Shown: positions 27,902-38,200, counted from the first letter of the stretch. The stretch: 64,000 nucleotides of DNA from Candidatus Binatia bacterium (GCA_035631035.1 DASQJL010000062.1:62001-126000), one strand, 5' to 3'. Numbers and translations: made by a program. The notes: generated by a model from the sequence alone, not told the origin.

Positions 27902-29992
27902 CTAGGCTCCGGCGGCGCTCCCCGCGGATCCCGGCAGGCCGGCCGCCGGGCCGGAGGGCGCCGGACCCAGCCAGCGCGCCAGCCAGTCGCGCACCTCGCG
28001 ATTCCAGAGCAGGGAGTTCCGGGGCTTCAGGATCCAGTGGTTCTCGTCGGGGAAGAAGACGAGGCGCGCGTCCACGCCCTTCGCCTTGTAGATGTTGTAG
28101 ACCGCCATCGCCTGATTGTGCGGCACGCGGAAGTCGCGCTCGCCGTGGATCACGAGCATCGGCGTCATGAACCCGCTCGCGAAGCGGGCGGGATTCCACC
28201 GGTCGATGGCCTCGAGGCGGTCCCAGGGCTCCCCGCCGTACGACTGATGCCGGCCCTGCGTCACGTCGCTCCCGTACTCGGCCAAAAGGTCGAAGACGCC
28301 CGCGTGGTTCACGAGACAGCGGAACCGGTCGGTCTGCCCCGCGATCCAGCAGACGAGGTACCCGCCGTAACTCCCGCCCGTCGCCGCCATGCGCTGCGCG
28401 TCCACGAACCCCGCCTCGATCAGCGTGTCGGTCGCTTTCATGATGTCGGTATAGGGCCTGTCGCCGTGGCCCCCCTGGATGCAGGCGGCGAACTCCTGCC
28501 CCCAGGAGGTCGAGCCGTGGAAGTTCACCGACGCGACGACGTACCCCGGCGCCGCGAAGGCGTGCAGGTTCCACCGGAAGTGGAAGTTGTCGCCCGCGAT
28601 CCCGTGCGGTCCGCCGTGGATCACGTGCACGAGCGGCCACTTCTTCGAGGCGTCGAATTGGGGCGGAAGCACGACGTACATCTGCACCGGCTCCCCGCCG
28701 GCCCCCTCGAACTCCATCGTCCGCACTTCGCCCCAGGCGATCTCCGACAGGAGCGGCGCGTTGAACGCGGTGTGGCGCCGGAAGTCGCTGCCGTCGGGCA
28801 GGCAGGAGCACGCCTCGGCGGGCTCGGTGATCGTCTGGAGCGTGAACGTGACGCGACCGCTGGGTCCGGTGGCGAGTCCCGCCGCCGACCCACCCTGCAG
28901 AATGACGCGCGGCGTTCCACCGCCCGGCGCCATCGCAAAGAGCGACACGCGGCCCTCGTCCTCGCACTCGAGGATGAGCGTCCCGTCCGGCGCGAACTCC
29001 CACGCCGACGGGGAGCGGTCCCACCCTTCGGCCAGCGGCGCGTGCGTCCCCGCCTCACGGTCGTAGCGCATGAGCCGCACGCGGTCCGCGTAGAAGTACG
29101 GGTCTTTCTGGGCGCCGTAGACGATGGAGCGCCGGTCCGGAGCGTAGCGGGGCCGGTGCATGTCGGCCGGGTAGCCCTGGGGCACCCCTTCGGGCGTGAG
29201 GCATCGTAGGGCGCCGCCTCCGACGGGCACCGTGAAGAGCGCCCAGCGCAGGAGATGGTGCGGCGGCCGGCTGGAATTGGCGACGAAAGCGATCTCCGAG
29301 CCGTCCGGAGCGACGTCGTACTGCCCCGAGGGCTCCATGAAGTCGAACCAGCCCGTTCCCGCGGGCGTCAGGTCGGTGAGGGCGCGCGTGGCCAGATCGA
29401 GAACGAAGAGGTGCGGGACTTCCCCGCCGGTCAGCCAGCGGTCCCAGTAGCGGTAGAGGCGGTTCTCGGTCACGTGCGCCTTGACCGGATCCTTCGCGCG
29501 CTTCTCGAGAAGGTCCTTCGTTCCCTCGGGCGTCGGCGCCTCTTCGAGGAGCATGGCCCCGAACACGATCCGTCTTCCGTCCGGGAGCCAGCGGGGGTCG
29601 AAAACGCCGAGCGGCATGTCGGTCAGCCGCTCCGGCTCGCCGCCGTCCAGCGGCATGACGTGGACCTGGGCGCGCTCCTCCCCGACCGAGCGGGGGAAGA
29701 GGAGCCGCGTTCCGTCCGGGGAGTAGACGGCCTCGCCCGCGTTCGCCTCTTCCGAGGTGAGCGGGCGTGGCGCGCCTGCGGAGGGAATCAGCCACAGCCG
29801 CGTGCGGCCGCGGTTCTTGTCGAGATCGAACGACGTGACCGGAACGACGATCGCGCTGCCGTTCGGCGCCGAGGCAGGCGTGCCGACCCGCTGGATGCGC
29901 CAGAGGTCTTCGGCGCTGAAGCGGCGCCCGTCGGGGTTCTTCGCGGGGTAGAGAACGGTTGCTGTACGGGACTGACGCTCGGCGAGATGCAA
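27902..29992 (-). CDS. S9 family (prolyl oligopeptidase-type) serine peptidase
   Basis: A 696-residue peptidase with an N-terminal seven-bladed beta-propeller (WD40-like PD40 motifs such as EAVYSPDGTRLLFPRS) and a C-terminal alpha/beta hydrolase. The catalytic triad can be placed: Ser541 in GGSYGGYLV, Asp620 in GERDFRVPHN and His652 in DENHWI. Acylaminoacyl- or dipeptidyl-peptidase activity is the family expectation. No signal peptide is seen. The start is a TTG at 29992 with a strong GGGAGGAG ribosome site; no ATG or GTG nearby is as well placed. Confidence 0.92.
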   Translation of the reverse strand: MHLAERQSRTATVLYPAKNPDGRRFSAEDLWRIQRVGTPASAPNGSAIVVPVTSFDLDKNRGRTRLWLIPSAGAPRPLTSEEANAGEAVYSPDGTRLLFPRSVGEERAQVHVMPLDGGEPERLTDMPLGVFDPRWLPDGRRIVFGAMLLEEAPTPEGTKDLLEKRAKDPVKAHVTENRLYRYWDRWLTGGEVPHLFVLDLATRALTDLTPAGTGWFDFMEPSGQYDVAPDGSEIAFVANSSRPPHHLLRWALFTVPVGGGALRCLTPEGVPQGYPADMHRPRYAPDRRSIVYGAQKDPYFYADRVRLMRYDREAGTHAPLAEGWDRSPSAWEFAPDGTLILECEDEGRVSLFAMAPGGGTPRVILQGGSAAGLATGPSGRVTFTLQTITEPAEACSCLPDGSDFRRHTAFNAPLLSEIAWGEVRTMEFEGAGGEPVQMYVVLPPQFDASKKWPLVHVIHGGPHGIAGDNFHFRWNLHAFAAPGYVVASVNFHGSTSWGQEFAACIQGGHGDRPYTDIMKATDTLIEAGFVDAQRMAATGGSYGGYLVCWIAGQTDRFRCLVNHAGVFDLLAEYGSDVTQGRHQSYGGEPWDRLEAIDRWNPARFASGFMTPMLVIHGERDFRVPHNQAMAVYNIYKAKGVDARLVFFPDENHWILKPRNSLLWNREVRDWLARWLGPAPSGPAAGLPGSAGSAAGA

Positions 29993-30052
29993 GGCGCTCC
30001 TCCCAAGAACGAGCAGATGAGCCCGAAATCGGCTGGGGAGATACGAACTTCC

Positions 30053-30058
30053 ATTCTA
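30053..30058 (-). promoter_or_regulatory. -10 box TAGAAT upstream of the S9 peptidase
   Basis: TAGAAT on the minus strand, 60 bases before the TTG start, giving a leader of about 50 bases that contains the ribosome site. No clear -35. Confidence 0.35.
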
Positions 30059-30090
30059 CGGCCGCCGTGCGCCGGGGGGAAGGGTGGGCT

Positions 30091-30139
30091 GAAAACGAAA
30101 GAAAGCGGGGTCGGCCGCTCCCCACGGCCGGACCCCGCT
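30091..30139 (-). terminator. Intrinsic terminator of the sigma factor-kinase operon
   Basis: Minus-strand stem AGCGGGGTC-CGGCC / GGCC-GACCCCGCT (one bulge, about 9-base loop) followed by TTCTTTCGTTTT. It lies about 125 bp beyond the kinase stop. Confidence 0.75.
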
Positions 30140-30264
30140 CCTCGGCGACGCCCGTCAAGCGGGCGCCGTTTCGATCGGCTTCGATGTCAGCGCTGCTTCG
30201 TACAGATAAACGGCCGGCATGCCCAAAGCGCACGCGGAATCTTCGGGAACCAGCAGGCCGCGGG

Positions 30265-32088
30265 CTACGGGCGGGGCGGCGCCTCGAGCCGGATCCTCCA
30301 TAGACCCGCGCGACCCGACCGGAACGCCTCGCTCGAGCGAAGCCGGTCCAGGATGGCGGCCATCTTCCCGGTGACCGGTACTGCCTTCGTGCCGCCGATG
30401 CCGCGCGTGGCGAGTCCGGGGGGCGAAAGCGCTTGCGGTGTATCGCTGTCGGCGCCGGAGCGGGGCACGTCGCGAAGCATCGACTCGAGCCAGGGAAGCC
30501 TCGTGAGCGACGTGATCAGCGCCACGGTCTCGCGCCCGTTCTCCGAGTCGACCGCCCACGCGCGAGCCCGGGCCCCGCTCCCGTCCGGCAGGACCTGGCT
30601 CGTCGCCGGAGCGATCGGGTTCCGCGCCCGATAGCCCGGAAGCGGAAAGAGCACGCAGTCGTTCCCGGCTTCGTCCTCGTCGAGGACGTAGCAGGTCACG
30701 GGATCGGGGCCGGTCTCGATGGAGAGGGAGAGCGCATCACCGGAGCCGATCGTCGTGCCGTCGGCGAGCGGCTCCCTTCCAACCTCGGAGATTCGGTAGA
30801 GGACGGGCATGGCTTCGAGTCCGGCCGGCGCCCGGCTCGCCGGCGGAACCGGCGATTCGACCACTCCGGAGGGCGCGGCCCCGGGCGCGCCGGACATGAC
30901 GGCGGTCGCGGCGATGGCGGGCGCCGTCTCGTTCCTCTGGTATCGGTGCGCCAGCCACGGAATGCCCCACTGCGAAATTCCCGTCGCGACGACCGCGGAG
31001 ATCACGGCGCACGCCGCGAGCGCGAGGGCCATGGAGTCGCGCCCCGGCGGGCGATAGCTCTCCGCGGGCGCGCGCTTCACCGGCAGCGTGGGATCGAGCG
31101 CGGCCCGGAGCTCCTGGGCCATGGCGTTCGGTCCGGCTTGGCGGCGGGCGGGTTCGGGCTCGAGCGCGCGGTCGATCGCGGCGGCCAACGCGCGCGGCAC
31201 GCCGGGCCGTATTTCCAGAAGCGGCGACGGTCCGCGCCCGAGCGCGAGCAGGAGGTCGCGGGGCGAATCGGCGAGGAACGGATAGCGGCCGGTGAGGAGA
31301 CGATAGAGCAGGACGCCGAGCGAGTAGACGTCGGAGGCCGGCGTCGGCCGCGAGCCGCGCAGGACTTCGGGCGCCACCGAGAGGAGCGAGCCGCACCCCG
31401 AGCCCGCGCCCTTCTCGTCGAAGCGATCGTCCATCGCGCCGAAATCGGCGAGGACGACGCGCCCCCCCTCCTCGCGGAGGACGTTCTCCGTCTTCACGTC
31501 CGTATGGATCAGCCCTGCGGCGTGGATCGCGGAGAGCGCGCTGCAGAGCTCGACCCCGATCCGCGCGGTCTCTTCGGGAGCGAACGGCCCGTCCGACTCG
31601 AGGAGCTCCTCCAGGGTGCGGCCGCGCACCAGCTCGGTCCAGATGCCCGCGCGCCCCTCCCGCACGGCCACGCCGTACACGGTGAGCACGCCCGGGTGCC
31701 GCACGCGCGCCAGTCGGCGGGCCTCCTCGAGGAACTCCGGCACGCCGGCCACCGCGCGCGGAGGGTCGCGCAGCACCTTGAGCGCCACGTCGCGCTGCAG
31801 CGAGCGATCGAAGGCGCGGAAGACCTGCCCATACGAGCCCGCGCCGATCTGCTCCAGGATCCGGAGCGGTCCCCACTTGGAATCGGTCGCCAGCAAGGGC
31901 GCGTGCAGGGTGGCCCGAATCTCCTCGGCCCCCTTGCCGTAGTCGCGAAACACCGAGTCGATCAGCTCGAACGATCGGATGCGGGCCGCGTCGGGATCCG
32001 ACGATTCCATCCGCTTCCAGTCGATCTCGGCGCCGTCGGCGACGGCGGCCGCAAGGTGCAGCGTATCCGGGGGGTTCGCTTCGCTCAT
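30265..32088 (-). CDS. Transmembrane Ser/Thr protein kinase with DUF4384 domain
   Basis: A 607-residue protein. The kinase domain spans about 76-340: glycine loop GAGSYGQV (82-89), K104 in VALKVL, catalytic loop HTDVKTEN (195-202) in place of HRDLKPEN, DFG 215-217, APEVLRG. So it is a non-RD kinase with Thr for Arg; the catalytic Asp, Lys and Asn remain, so it should be active. A hydrophobic helix (MALALAACAVISAVVATGI) near 352-372 is followed by a Pro/Ala linker and an outer DUF4384-like domain (GDALSLSIETGPDPVTCYVLDEDEAG). Its ATG overlaps the stop of the ECF sigma gene (ATGA), so the pair is co-translated, suggesting kinase control of the sigma factor. Confidence 0.92.
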   Translation of the reverse strand: MSEANPPDTLHLAAAVADGAEIDWKRMESSDPDAARIRSFELIDSVFRDYGKGAEEIRATLHAPLLATDSKWGPLRILEQIGAGSYGQVFRAFDRSLQRDVALKVLRDPPRAVAGVPEFLEEARRLARVRHPGVLTVYGVAVREGRAGIWTELVRGRTLEELLESDGPFAPEETARIGVELCSALSAIHAAGLIHTDVKTENVLREEGGRVVLADFGAMDDRFDEKGAGSGCGSLLSVAPEVLRGSRPTPASDVYSLGVLLYRLLTGRYPFLADSPRDLLLALGRGPSPLLEIRPGVPRALAAAIDRALEPEPARRQAGPNAMAQELRAALDPTLPVKRAPAESYRPPGRDSMALALAACAVISAVVATGISQWGIPWLAHRYQRNETAPAIAATAVMSGAPGAAPSGVVESPVPPASRAPAGLEAMPVLYRISEVGREPLADGTTIGSGDALSLSIETGPDPVTCYVLDEDEAGNDCVLFPLPGYRARNPIAPATSQVLPDGSGARARAWAVDSENGRETVALITSLTRLPWLESMLRDVPRSGADSDTPQALSPPGLATRGIGGTKAVPVTGKMAAILDRLRSSEAFRSGRAGLWRIRLEAPPRP

Positions 32089-32678
32089 GGGAGCATCCGG
32101 ATTGCCGCCGCCAGCCGTTCAATCGCCCGCGTCACGGCCATCCGCGCGGCATTGGGCGTCGAGAACCCCAGCTCGACTGCGATCTCGGCGTTGGTAAGAC
32201 CCATCTCGCGCATCACGATCAGCTCCTGCTCGCGCGGCGTGAGGCTCGCCAGCGCCCGCTCGTACCGTTCCCTGCGTTCCTTGCCTTCGTACTCCTCGTC
32301 GGGCCGCAGCGCGGAATCGGGATAATCCCCATCCAGCTCCGCGCTCGGCTTGCGGCCCATCCACCGGCGGTTCATCGAGACGACTTCGTTCTTGAGGATC
32401 TCGTGCAGATATCCCAGGAACGAGCCCTGGTGCCTGTAGACGAACCTGTCCAGGGAGTGAAACGCCTTGGAGAAGCAAATGTGCACAACGTCCCGCGTTT
32501 CATTTTGACCGCGTGCGGAGGCGCAGAGTCTTCCGTGGGCCCATCGCATGAGTGGCATGTGGTAGCGCTGGAACAGCAGATCGAAGGCGCGCTGATCGCC
32601 GGCCCGCGCGCGCTCGAGGAGGGTGCGCGTGGGGTTCAGGGCCTGGCCGTCGCCGTCCTGGCTCGAGGGGAGCACCAT
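32085..32678 (-). CDS. ECF-type RNA polymerase sigma factor linked to a kinase
   Basis: A 197-residue sigma-70 family factor. Region 2 spans about 25-95 (AFDLLFQRYHMPLMRWAHGRL ... KAFHSLDRF) and region 4 about 140-195 (LASLTPREQELIVMREMGLTNAEIAVELGF, a clear helix-turn-helix). There is no anti-sigma gene next to it; instead the next, overlapping gene is a membrane Ser/Thr kinase, like known ECF groups regulated by phosphorylation. The ATG has GAGGAAAA upstream and lies 47 or so bases after a near-consensus sigma-70 promoter. Confidence 0.93.
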   Translation of the reverse strand: MVLPSSQDGDGQALNPTRTLLERARAGDQRAFDLLFQRYHMPLMRWAHGRLCASARGQNETRDVVHICFSKAFHSLDRFVYRHQGSFLGYLHEILKNEVVSMNRRWMGRKPSAELDGDYPDSALRPDEEYEGKERRERYERALASLTPREQELIVMREMGLTNAEIAVELGFSTPNAARMAVTRAIERLAAAIRMLP

Positions 32679-32731
32679 GACGACTTTTCCTCAACGAGGA
32701 GATCCGAGCGTAGGGGGCTTACAAGGGGCTG

Positions 32732-32759
32732 ATTATACAGAAGTTACGGCGGATTTCAA
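32732..32759 (-). promoter_or_regulatory. Near-consensus sigma-70 promoter of the ECF sigma factor-kinase operon
   Basis: Minus strand TTGAAA (32759-32754), 16-bp spacer, TATAAT (32737-32732) preceded by TG. This is the only perfect TATAAT I noted in the window. Transcription would start near 32725. Confidence 0.8.
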
Positions 32760-32769
32760 GCCGGAAAGA

Positions 32770-32805
32770 GCCCTGCCGCACCGCGATTTTGCGGCGCGGC
32801 AGGGC
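32770..32805 (-). terminator. Hairpin terminator after the baeRF-type gene
   Basis: Perfect stem GCCCTGCCGC / GCGGCAGGGC with an inner CGC/GCG pairing, 9 bp after the stop of the 32814-33989 gene; followed on the minus strand by TCTTTCC. It abuts the next operon's -35. Confidence 0.65.
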
Positions 32806-32813
32806 GGACAGGG

Positions 32814-33989
32814 CTAGAAGCGAAGGACCGCGGCGATCGGCCGGTCCGTCGGAAGCTCGGTTTGGGGCAGCACGTAGATTTCGGCGCCGCGCTTCCAGGC
32901 CTCTTCGCAGACGTCGTCCAGCAGGTCGGCATTGGCATGGCCGTTCGGACCCTGGAGCAGCGTGACCTCCCCGGTTTCCCGGTCGAGGCGGCCCCAGGTG
33001 TCCCCGTTCTCCGCGGCGAGGACCGAGCGCACGCGCCCCTGGACGACGGCGGCCGCCACCGGCTCGACGCCGTCCAGCGCCAGTCCCTTCGGCGCGAGCG
33101 AACGGTACCGGTCCACCCACTCGGCCACGCGGCGCTCCCGCTCGCGGGTCACGATCGGCCACGCCGCGGCGTGGATCGTCTCGCCGTTCGTGCGATCGAA
33201 GTTCCCCTCCAGACCCTCCTCGAGCAGGTGCGGATAGGTGTTCGCCTCCTTGTAGATCGGCCGGTAGTACTTCACCGCCGCCAGGATCAGGGGCGTCCGC
33301 TCCTGACGCAGGTACTCGTGGAGGCCCTTGTCCACGGCACGGAAGAACTTGAGCAGGGTCTCCTTCTGGTCCTCCTTGCCGGGACCGCGGCCGTGGTAGG
33401 CGCGTCCCCCGAACCCGCCGCCGTGCACGACGACGCCGCGCTGGTGCTCGTCCAGCTCGCTCGCCCCGAGCGCGGCGCTCAGGTCGGCGGGGAGCGCCTG
33501 CAGCTCGACCGGCTCGGCGCCGAAGGAGCTGCCGTGGTAGAGGGTGACCGCGTTCTGGCTGATGGCGAGCACGTAGTAGCGCGAATTCGATCGCAGAAAC
33601 CGGAAGAGCGGCTTGGTGTGGAACGTGTCGGCGACGACGACCGTTTCGGGGAGCGGCATCGGGACGCGGAACGCGGCCACATAGGAGGGCGCCGCGTAGA
33701 CGGCGAGGCCGTCGAGCGCGTGCTCCCAGACTTCGGAATCGTCGAGGAGGCGTCGCATGGGATCGAGGAGCGTGGCGTGTTCCTTCGCGGATCCGGCCGC
33801 GAGCTCGGTTTCCGCCTTGGCCAGCAGGGTCTTGAATTGGATCGGGTCCTGCGTCCACTCGGGATAGCGGCGATGCGTCGCGAGATGGATCGAGACGCAG
33901 GGCCGGTCCTGAACGGACAGGAGCTGCTGCAGATCCTCGGCCCGGAACGTCCGGACCGACAGGGAACGGTTGTTGGCTCGAGTCGCCAT
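32814..33989 (-). CDS. baeRF-type (bacterial archaeo-eukaryotic release factor-like) protein
   Basis: A 391-residue cytosolic protein. The opening (LQQLLSVQDRPCVSIHLATHRRYPEWTQDPIQFKTLLAKAE), the segment PLFRFLRSNSRYYVLAISQNAVTLYHG, and the C-terminal LLDDVCEEAWKRGAEIYVLPQ match the baeRF3/baeRF7 families. These families share folds with eRF1/Pelota and are proposed to act on stalled or hibernating ribosomes. No GGQ motif is evident. It lies 9 bp after a CDGSH protein gene and faces the ribosome-associated ABC-F gene ettA. AGGAAAA precedes the ATG. Confidence 0.82.
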   Translation of the reverse strand: MATRANNRSLSVRTFRAEDLQQLLSVQDRPCVSIHLATHRRYPEWTQDPIQFKTLLAKAETELAAGSAKEHATLLDPMRRLLDDSEVWEHALDGLAVYAAPSYVAAFRVPMPLPETVVVADTFHTKPLFRFLRSNSRYYVLAISQNAVTLYHGSSFGAEPVELQALPADLSAALGASELDEHQRGVVVHGGGFGGRAYHGRGPGKEDQKETLLKFFRAVDKGLHEYLRQERTPLILAAVKYYRPIYKEANTYPHLLEEGLEGNFDRTNGETIHAAAWPIVTRERERRVAEWVDRYRSLAPKGLALDGVEPVAAAVVQGRVRSVLAAENGDTWGRLDRETGEVTLLQGPNGHANADLLDDVCEEAWKRGAEIYVLPQTELPTDRPIAAVLRF

Positions 33990-33998
33990 TCGATTTTC

Positions 33999-34235
33999 CT
34001 ATGAAGCGGGTTTCGGCGCTGGAGGCGGCAATGCGCGGGCCTCCACCGCCGATTCGAACCCGCACCGGTTGTGGGTTCCGTCGCAAAAGGGCTTGTTCGA
34101 CGATTGGCCGCAACGGCAGAGGGTGATCACGGTCCGGCCGGCCAGATCGAACGGGCGCCCATCCTGGTCGACGACCGTGAACTCTCCCTCGATGCGAACC
34201 GGGCCGTTGTTGCGAATCGTCACCTTGGCGGGCAT
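33999..34235 (-). CDS. CDGSH iron-sulfur domain protein
   Basis: A 78-residue protein holding one CDGSH motif: C-x-C then [16 protein letters not shown] ([16 protein letters not shown] read continuously). The three Cys and one His bind a redox-active 2Fe-2S cluster. Such small proteins may act in redox or Fe-S trafficking; the role is not known. A very good GGGAGGAG ribosome site fixes the ATG. The baeRF-type gene follows within 9 bp, so the two form an operon divergent from ettA (about 90 bp between starts). Confidence 0.92.
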   Translation of the reverse strand: MPAKVTIRNNGPVRIEGEFTVVDQDGRPFDLAGRTVITLCRCGQSSNKPFCDGTHNRCGFESAVEARALPPPAPKPAS

Positions 34236-34313
34236 GCGCTCCTCCCTGAGGTCGTCGTGATGGCGGCGGGCTTGGCATCGGGGCGCCCGTTGGCCGCCAA
34301 CCTGGGACCAGTA

Positions 34314-34319
34314 TATACT
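34314..34319 (+). promoter_or_regulatory. -10 box TATACT, leaderless-type promoter of ettA
   Basis: TATACT six bases before ATG 34326, with a possible weak -35 TTGGCC at 34290-34295 (18-bp spacer). No ribosome site precedes the ATG. Confidence 0.6.
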
Positions 34320-34325
34320 TCCCGC

Positions 34326-36004
<1,679 letters not shown>

Positions 36005-36005
<1 letters not shown>

Positions 36006-36745
36006 TGCGCGCGCGCCCGGCGCAAGCCGGACGCGCGGTCGCACGGCTGGCGCAAGCCGGACGGACGGTCGCGCGGCTGACGACTGCTGCGCTCCTCCTC
36101 GTCACGGGAGCCGCGTGGGCGGGCGGCCTGCCGGCGCCAACCCGCCGGGCCACGAAGCTGCCCCCAAGTGTGGTCCGTGCGGCTCAGAACCCCGGACTGC
36201 GCGCGATCACTTCGCCTCGCTCCTTCGACTTCGTTCGTGACATCGGCCTGGTCGAAGGCGAACGCAAGGACAGTCTCTGGCTGATGATCGCCGATTCGAC
36301 GCTCGCGGCTGGCGATTCCCTGACGCTGATCTCCGACGAACCCAATCCCGACCCGGACACCTACGTCGCCATCATCGGTGCCGCGGTGAAGGAGCCGCTG
36401 TCCAACATTCCGCGAGAGTTGTATGGCAAAGCCGTCCCGGAACCCGGGGATCGCTTCTATCGGCTGGCCACGCCCGCGGGCGCCCTGGACTGCTGCATCT
36501 TCGGCTACGCGGTGCGAGCGCCACGCAGCTCGTTCCGCCGGGCTTCGGGCCGGGCGGAGGCCGATCTCGACCACGACGGCACGATGGAGATCTTCCAGAG
36601 CTGCGGCAGCGGCGACTTCCTGAATCCCACGGTGTGGTCCGGGAGCGCGCTCACCGGCACCCGGCGCTGGACCCGCGCCTATCACGCGGACTACGCCGTC
36701 GAGACCAACTGTCCCGGAAGCCTCGACAGTCTGAGGACGAAGTAG
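36005..36745 (+). CDS. Exported protein of unknown function, coupled to ettA
   Basis: A 246-residue protein I do not recognise. A long N-terminus holds a duplicated AQAGR-VARL segment and then a hydrophobic stretch ending TGAAWAGGLPAP, consistent with a signal peptide. The mature part has a surviving Cys pattern (CC near 161, C and C near the end), the phrase DLDHDGTMEIFQSCGSGDF that looks like a calcium-binding or FG-GAP-like loop, and no catalytic signature. The start codon overlaps the ettA stop (TGATG), so translation is coupled to a cytosolic ribosome factor, an odd pairing. Confidence 0.78.
36020..36079 (+). repeat. Two tandem 30-bp repeats inside the unknown gene
   Basis: Units begin GCGCAAGCCGGACG and end CGGCTG, at 36020-36049 and 36050-36079, differing at a few positions. 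They encode the duplicated AQAGR-VARL pre-signal segment and keep frame. Confidence 0.8.
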
Positions 36746-36835
36746 AACAAGGCAAGTCCGCACCGCCCCCGCACGAAGCAGACGAGATCGCTCAACGATT
36801 TCCCATGCCTCAGTTCAACGACAGCGTCAAGGATT

Positions 36836-36857
36836 TCACATGCTTTGAAGCATGTGA
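36836..36857. repeat. Perfect 22-bp palindrome downstream of the ettA operon
   Basis: TCACATGCTT-TG-AAGCATGTGA, arms of 10 bp. It has no uridine tract, so it is a weak terminator candidate; as an unusually AT-balanced palindrome in GC-rich DNA it may be a protein binding site. The surrounding 36746-37017 gap has no gene. Confidence 0.7.
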
Positions 36858-36920
36858 TTCTGACGACAGCCATCAACGGACCGTGGGTAACTCACCGCGA
36901 GACAAGCGGATCCCCAGCCG

Positions 36921-36949
36921 TTGACAGCGCGGTATCATAGTGATATCAT
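36921..36949 (+). promoter_or_regulatory. Consensus sigma-70 promoter of the SPFH-RHH operon
   Basis: Perfect TTGACA (36921-36926), 17-bp spacer, TATCAT (36944-36949). Transcript start near 36956, leader about 60 bases with AAAGGAGG. Confidence 0.82.
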
Positions 36950-36960
36950 ATTTATATCAC
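36932..36960. promoter_or_regulatory. Candidate operator: repeated TATCA/TGATA half-sites over the -10
   Basis: GTGATAT-N7-ATATCAC (36940-36960) is a perfect inverted repeat spanning the -10 box, and TATCA-TAG-TGATA (36932-36944) adds a third half-site in the spacer. Regularly spaced half-sites covering a promoter suit a ribbon-helix-helix repressor such as the one encoded two genes downstream. Confidence 0.6.
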
Positions 36961-37017
36961 CTGCCGCGCGCGGTTGCGCGGCTTGCTTTGGTTGCAGCGA
37001 AAGGAGGCCGTAGAACC

Positions 37018-37890
37018 ATGACCACCGAACGTCCCACCTCGGCGCTCAGCGGCGCCGTGGGCCTGATCGTCTCCCTCTTCCTGCTCGCGGTGGGGATCAT
37101 GACGATCGTGCACGGGATCGGCGAGCAGCGCCCGCTCTTCATCGTCGGCGTGGGGCTGCCGCTCCTCGTCCTGGCGGCGCTCTCCGCCGCCGGGCTCTTC
37201 ACCGTGCAGCCGAACCAGGCGGTGGTGCTGATCCTCTTCGGCACGTACGTCGGCACGGTGCGGCAGAGCGGGTGGTGGTGGACCAACCCGTTCAACACGA
37301 AGAAGCGGATCTCGCTTCGCGTGCGCAGCCTGAACGGGCAGACGATCAAGGTGAACGACGCCATGGGAAACCCGGTCGAGATCGCGGCGGTCGTGGTCTG
37401 GCGCGTGCGGGACTCGGCCATGGCGACGTTCGACGTCGAGGACTTCGAAGCGTTCGTGGCGGTGCAGAGCGAGACCGCGGTGCGGCATCTCGCGACGGAG
37501 TATCCCTACGACGCGGAGGCGCCGGACTCCATTTCGCTGCGCGGGAGCATCGACAAGGTCTCCGAATTCCTGCGCTCCGAGCTCCAGCAGCGCCTGCAGA
37601 CCGCGGGCGTCGAGGTGATCGAGGCGCGTCTCAGCCACCTCGCGTACGCGCCGGAGATCGCCGGCGCGATGCTCCAGCGTCAGCAGGCGGCCGCGATTAT
37701 CGCCGCGCGCCAGCGTATCGTGGACGGCGCCGTCGGCATGGTCGAGATGGCGCTCGCGCGGCTGGCCGCGAACAACGTCATCGACCTCGACGAGGAGCGG
37801 AAGGCCGCGATGGTTTCGAATCTCCTCGTGGTGCTGTGCGGCGAGCGGGCGGCCACGCCCGTGCTGAACGCCGGCACGCTGCACCAATAG
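37018..37890 (+). CDS. SPFH (stomatin/prohibitin-like) domain protein
   Basis: A 290-residue membrane protein. Two N-terminal hydrophobic segments (about 14-34 and 41-62) are followed by an SPFH domain: [32 protein letters not shown], then [26 protein letters not shown] and ATEYPYD. The C-terminal coiled region [45 protein letters not shown] is typical. Such proteins oligomerise and organise membrane domains. AAAGGAGG fixes the ATG at 37018. The ribbon-helix-helix gene follows by 7 bp, a pairing seen in other bacteria. Confidence 0.93.
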   Translation: MTTERPTSALSGAVGLIVSLFLLAVGIMTIVHGIGEQRPLFIVGVGLPLLVLAALSAAGLFTVQPNQAVVLILFGTYVGTVRQSGWWWTNPFNTKKRISLRVRSLNGQTIKVNDAMGNPVEIAAVVVWRVRDSAMATFDVEDFEAFVAVQSETAVRHLATEYPYDAEAPDSISLRGSIDKVSEFLRSELQQRLQTAGVEVIEARLSHLAYAPEIAGAMLQRQQAAAIIAARQRIVDGAVGMVEMALARLAANNVIDLDEERKAAMVSNLLVVLCGERAATPVLNAGTLHQ

Positions 37891-37897
37891 GAGCGGG

Positions 37898-38083
37898 ATG
37901 GCGGAGCGGAAGGCCTTTCTGCTGCGGATCGACCCCGCGCTGTGGGAGGCGCTCGAGAAATGGGCGGCCGACGAGCTGCGCAGCGTGAACGGCCAGATCG
38001 AGTACCTGCTCGCGCGCGCGGTGGACTCGGAGGGCCGGGGCCGGCGCCCCGCGACGAAACGCACTCCGAAGCGGGAGGGCTGA
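37898..38083 (+). CDS. Small ribbon-helix-helix (Arc-like) DNA-binding protein
   Basis: A 61-residue protein. [39 protein letters not shown] fits the Arc/MetJ ribbon-helix-helix: a beta strand (AFLLRI) that enters the major groove as a dimer, then two helices; the tail is basic. The preceding SPFH gene is 7 bp away and an AGGAG lies between. It is the obvious candidate to bind the repeated TATCA sites over the operon promoter. A terminator follows. Confidence 0.9.
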   Translation: MAERKAFLLRIDPALWEALEKWAADELRSVNGQIEYLLARAVDSEGRGRRPATKRTPKREG

Positions 38084-38102
38084 GGAAAGGACGGAAACGA
38101 AC

Positions 38103-38138
38103 GACGCCGGGCGGCGCGGCTGGCCTCCCGGCGTCTTT
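38103..38138 (+). terminator. Intrinsic terminator of the SPFH-RHH operon
   Basis: Perfect 9-bp stem GACGCCGGG / CCCGGCGTC with a 15-base GC-rich loop and a TTT tail, 20 bp after the RHH stop. Confidence 0.75.
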
Positions 38139-38200
38139 GTCATCTCCCGGTTGCGGCCCCGCTCGAGGCGCGCTCCCGATCGAGGGAACACGCTCCCGGT

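Noticed and set aside
30156-30221. Possible 21-residue peptide MPAVYLYEAALTSKPIETAPA after the kinase gene
   Set aside because: No ribosome site, no conserved feature and too short to support; it lies between the kinase stop and its terminator.
34041-34085. Sequence resembling a tRNA T-arm (GATTCGAACCCGC) on the minus strand
   Set aside because: It lies inside the CDGSH gene, encoding NRCGFES, and no acceptor, D or anticodon arm can be folded around it.
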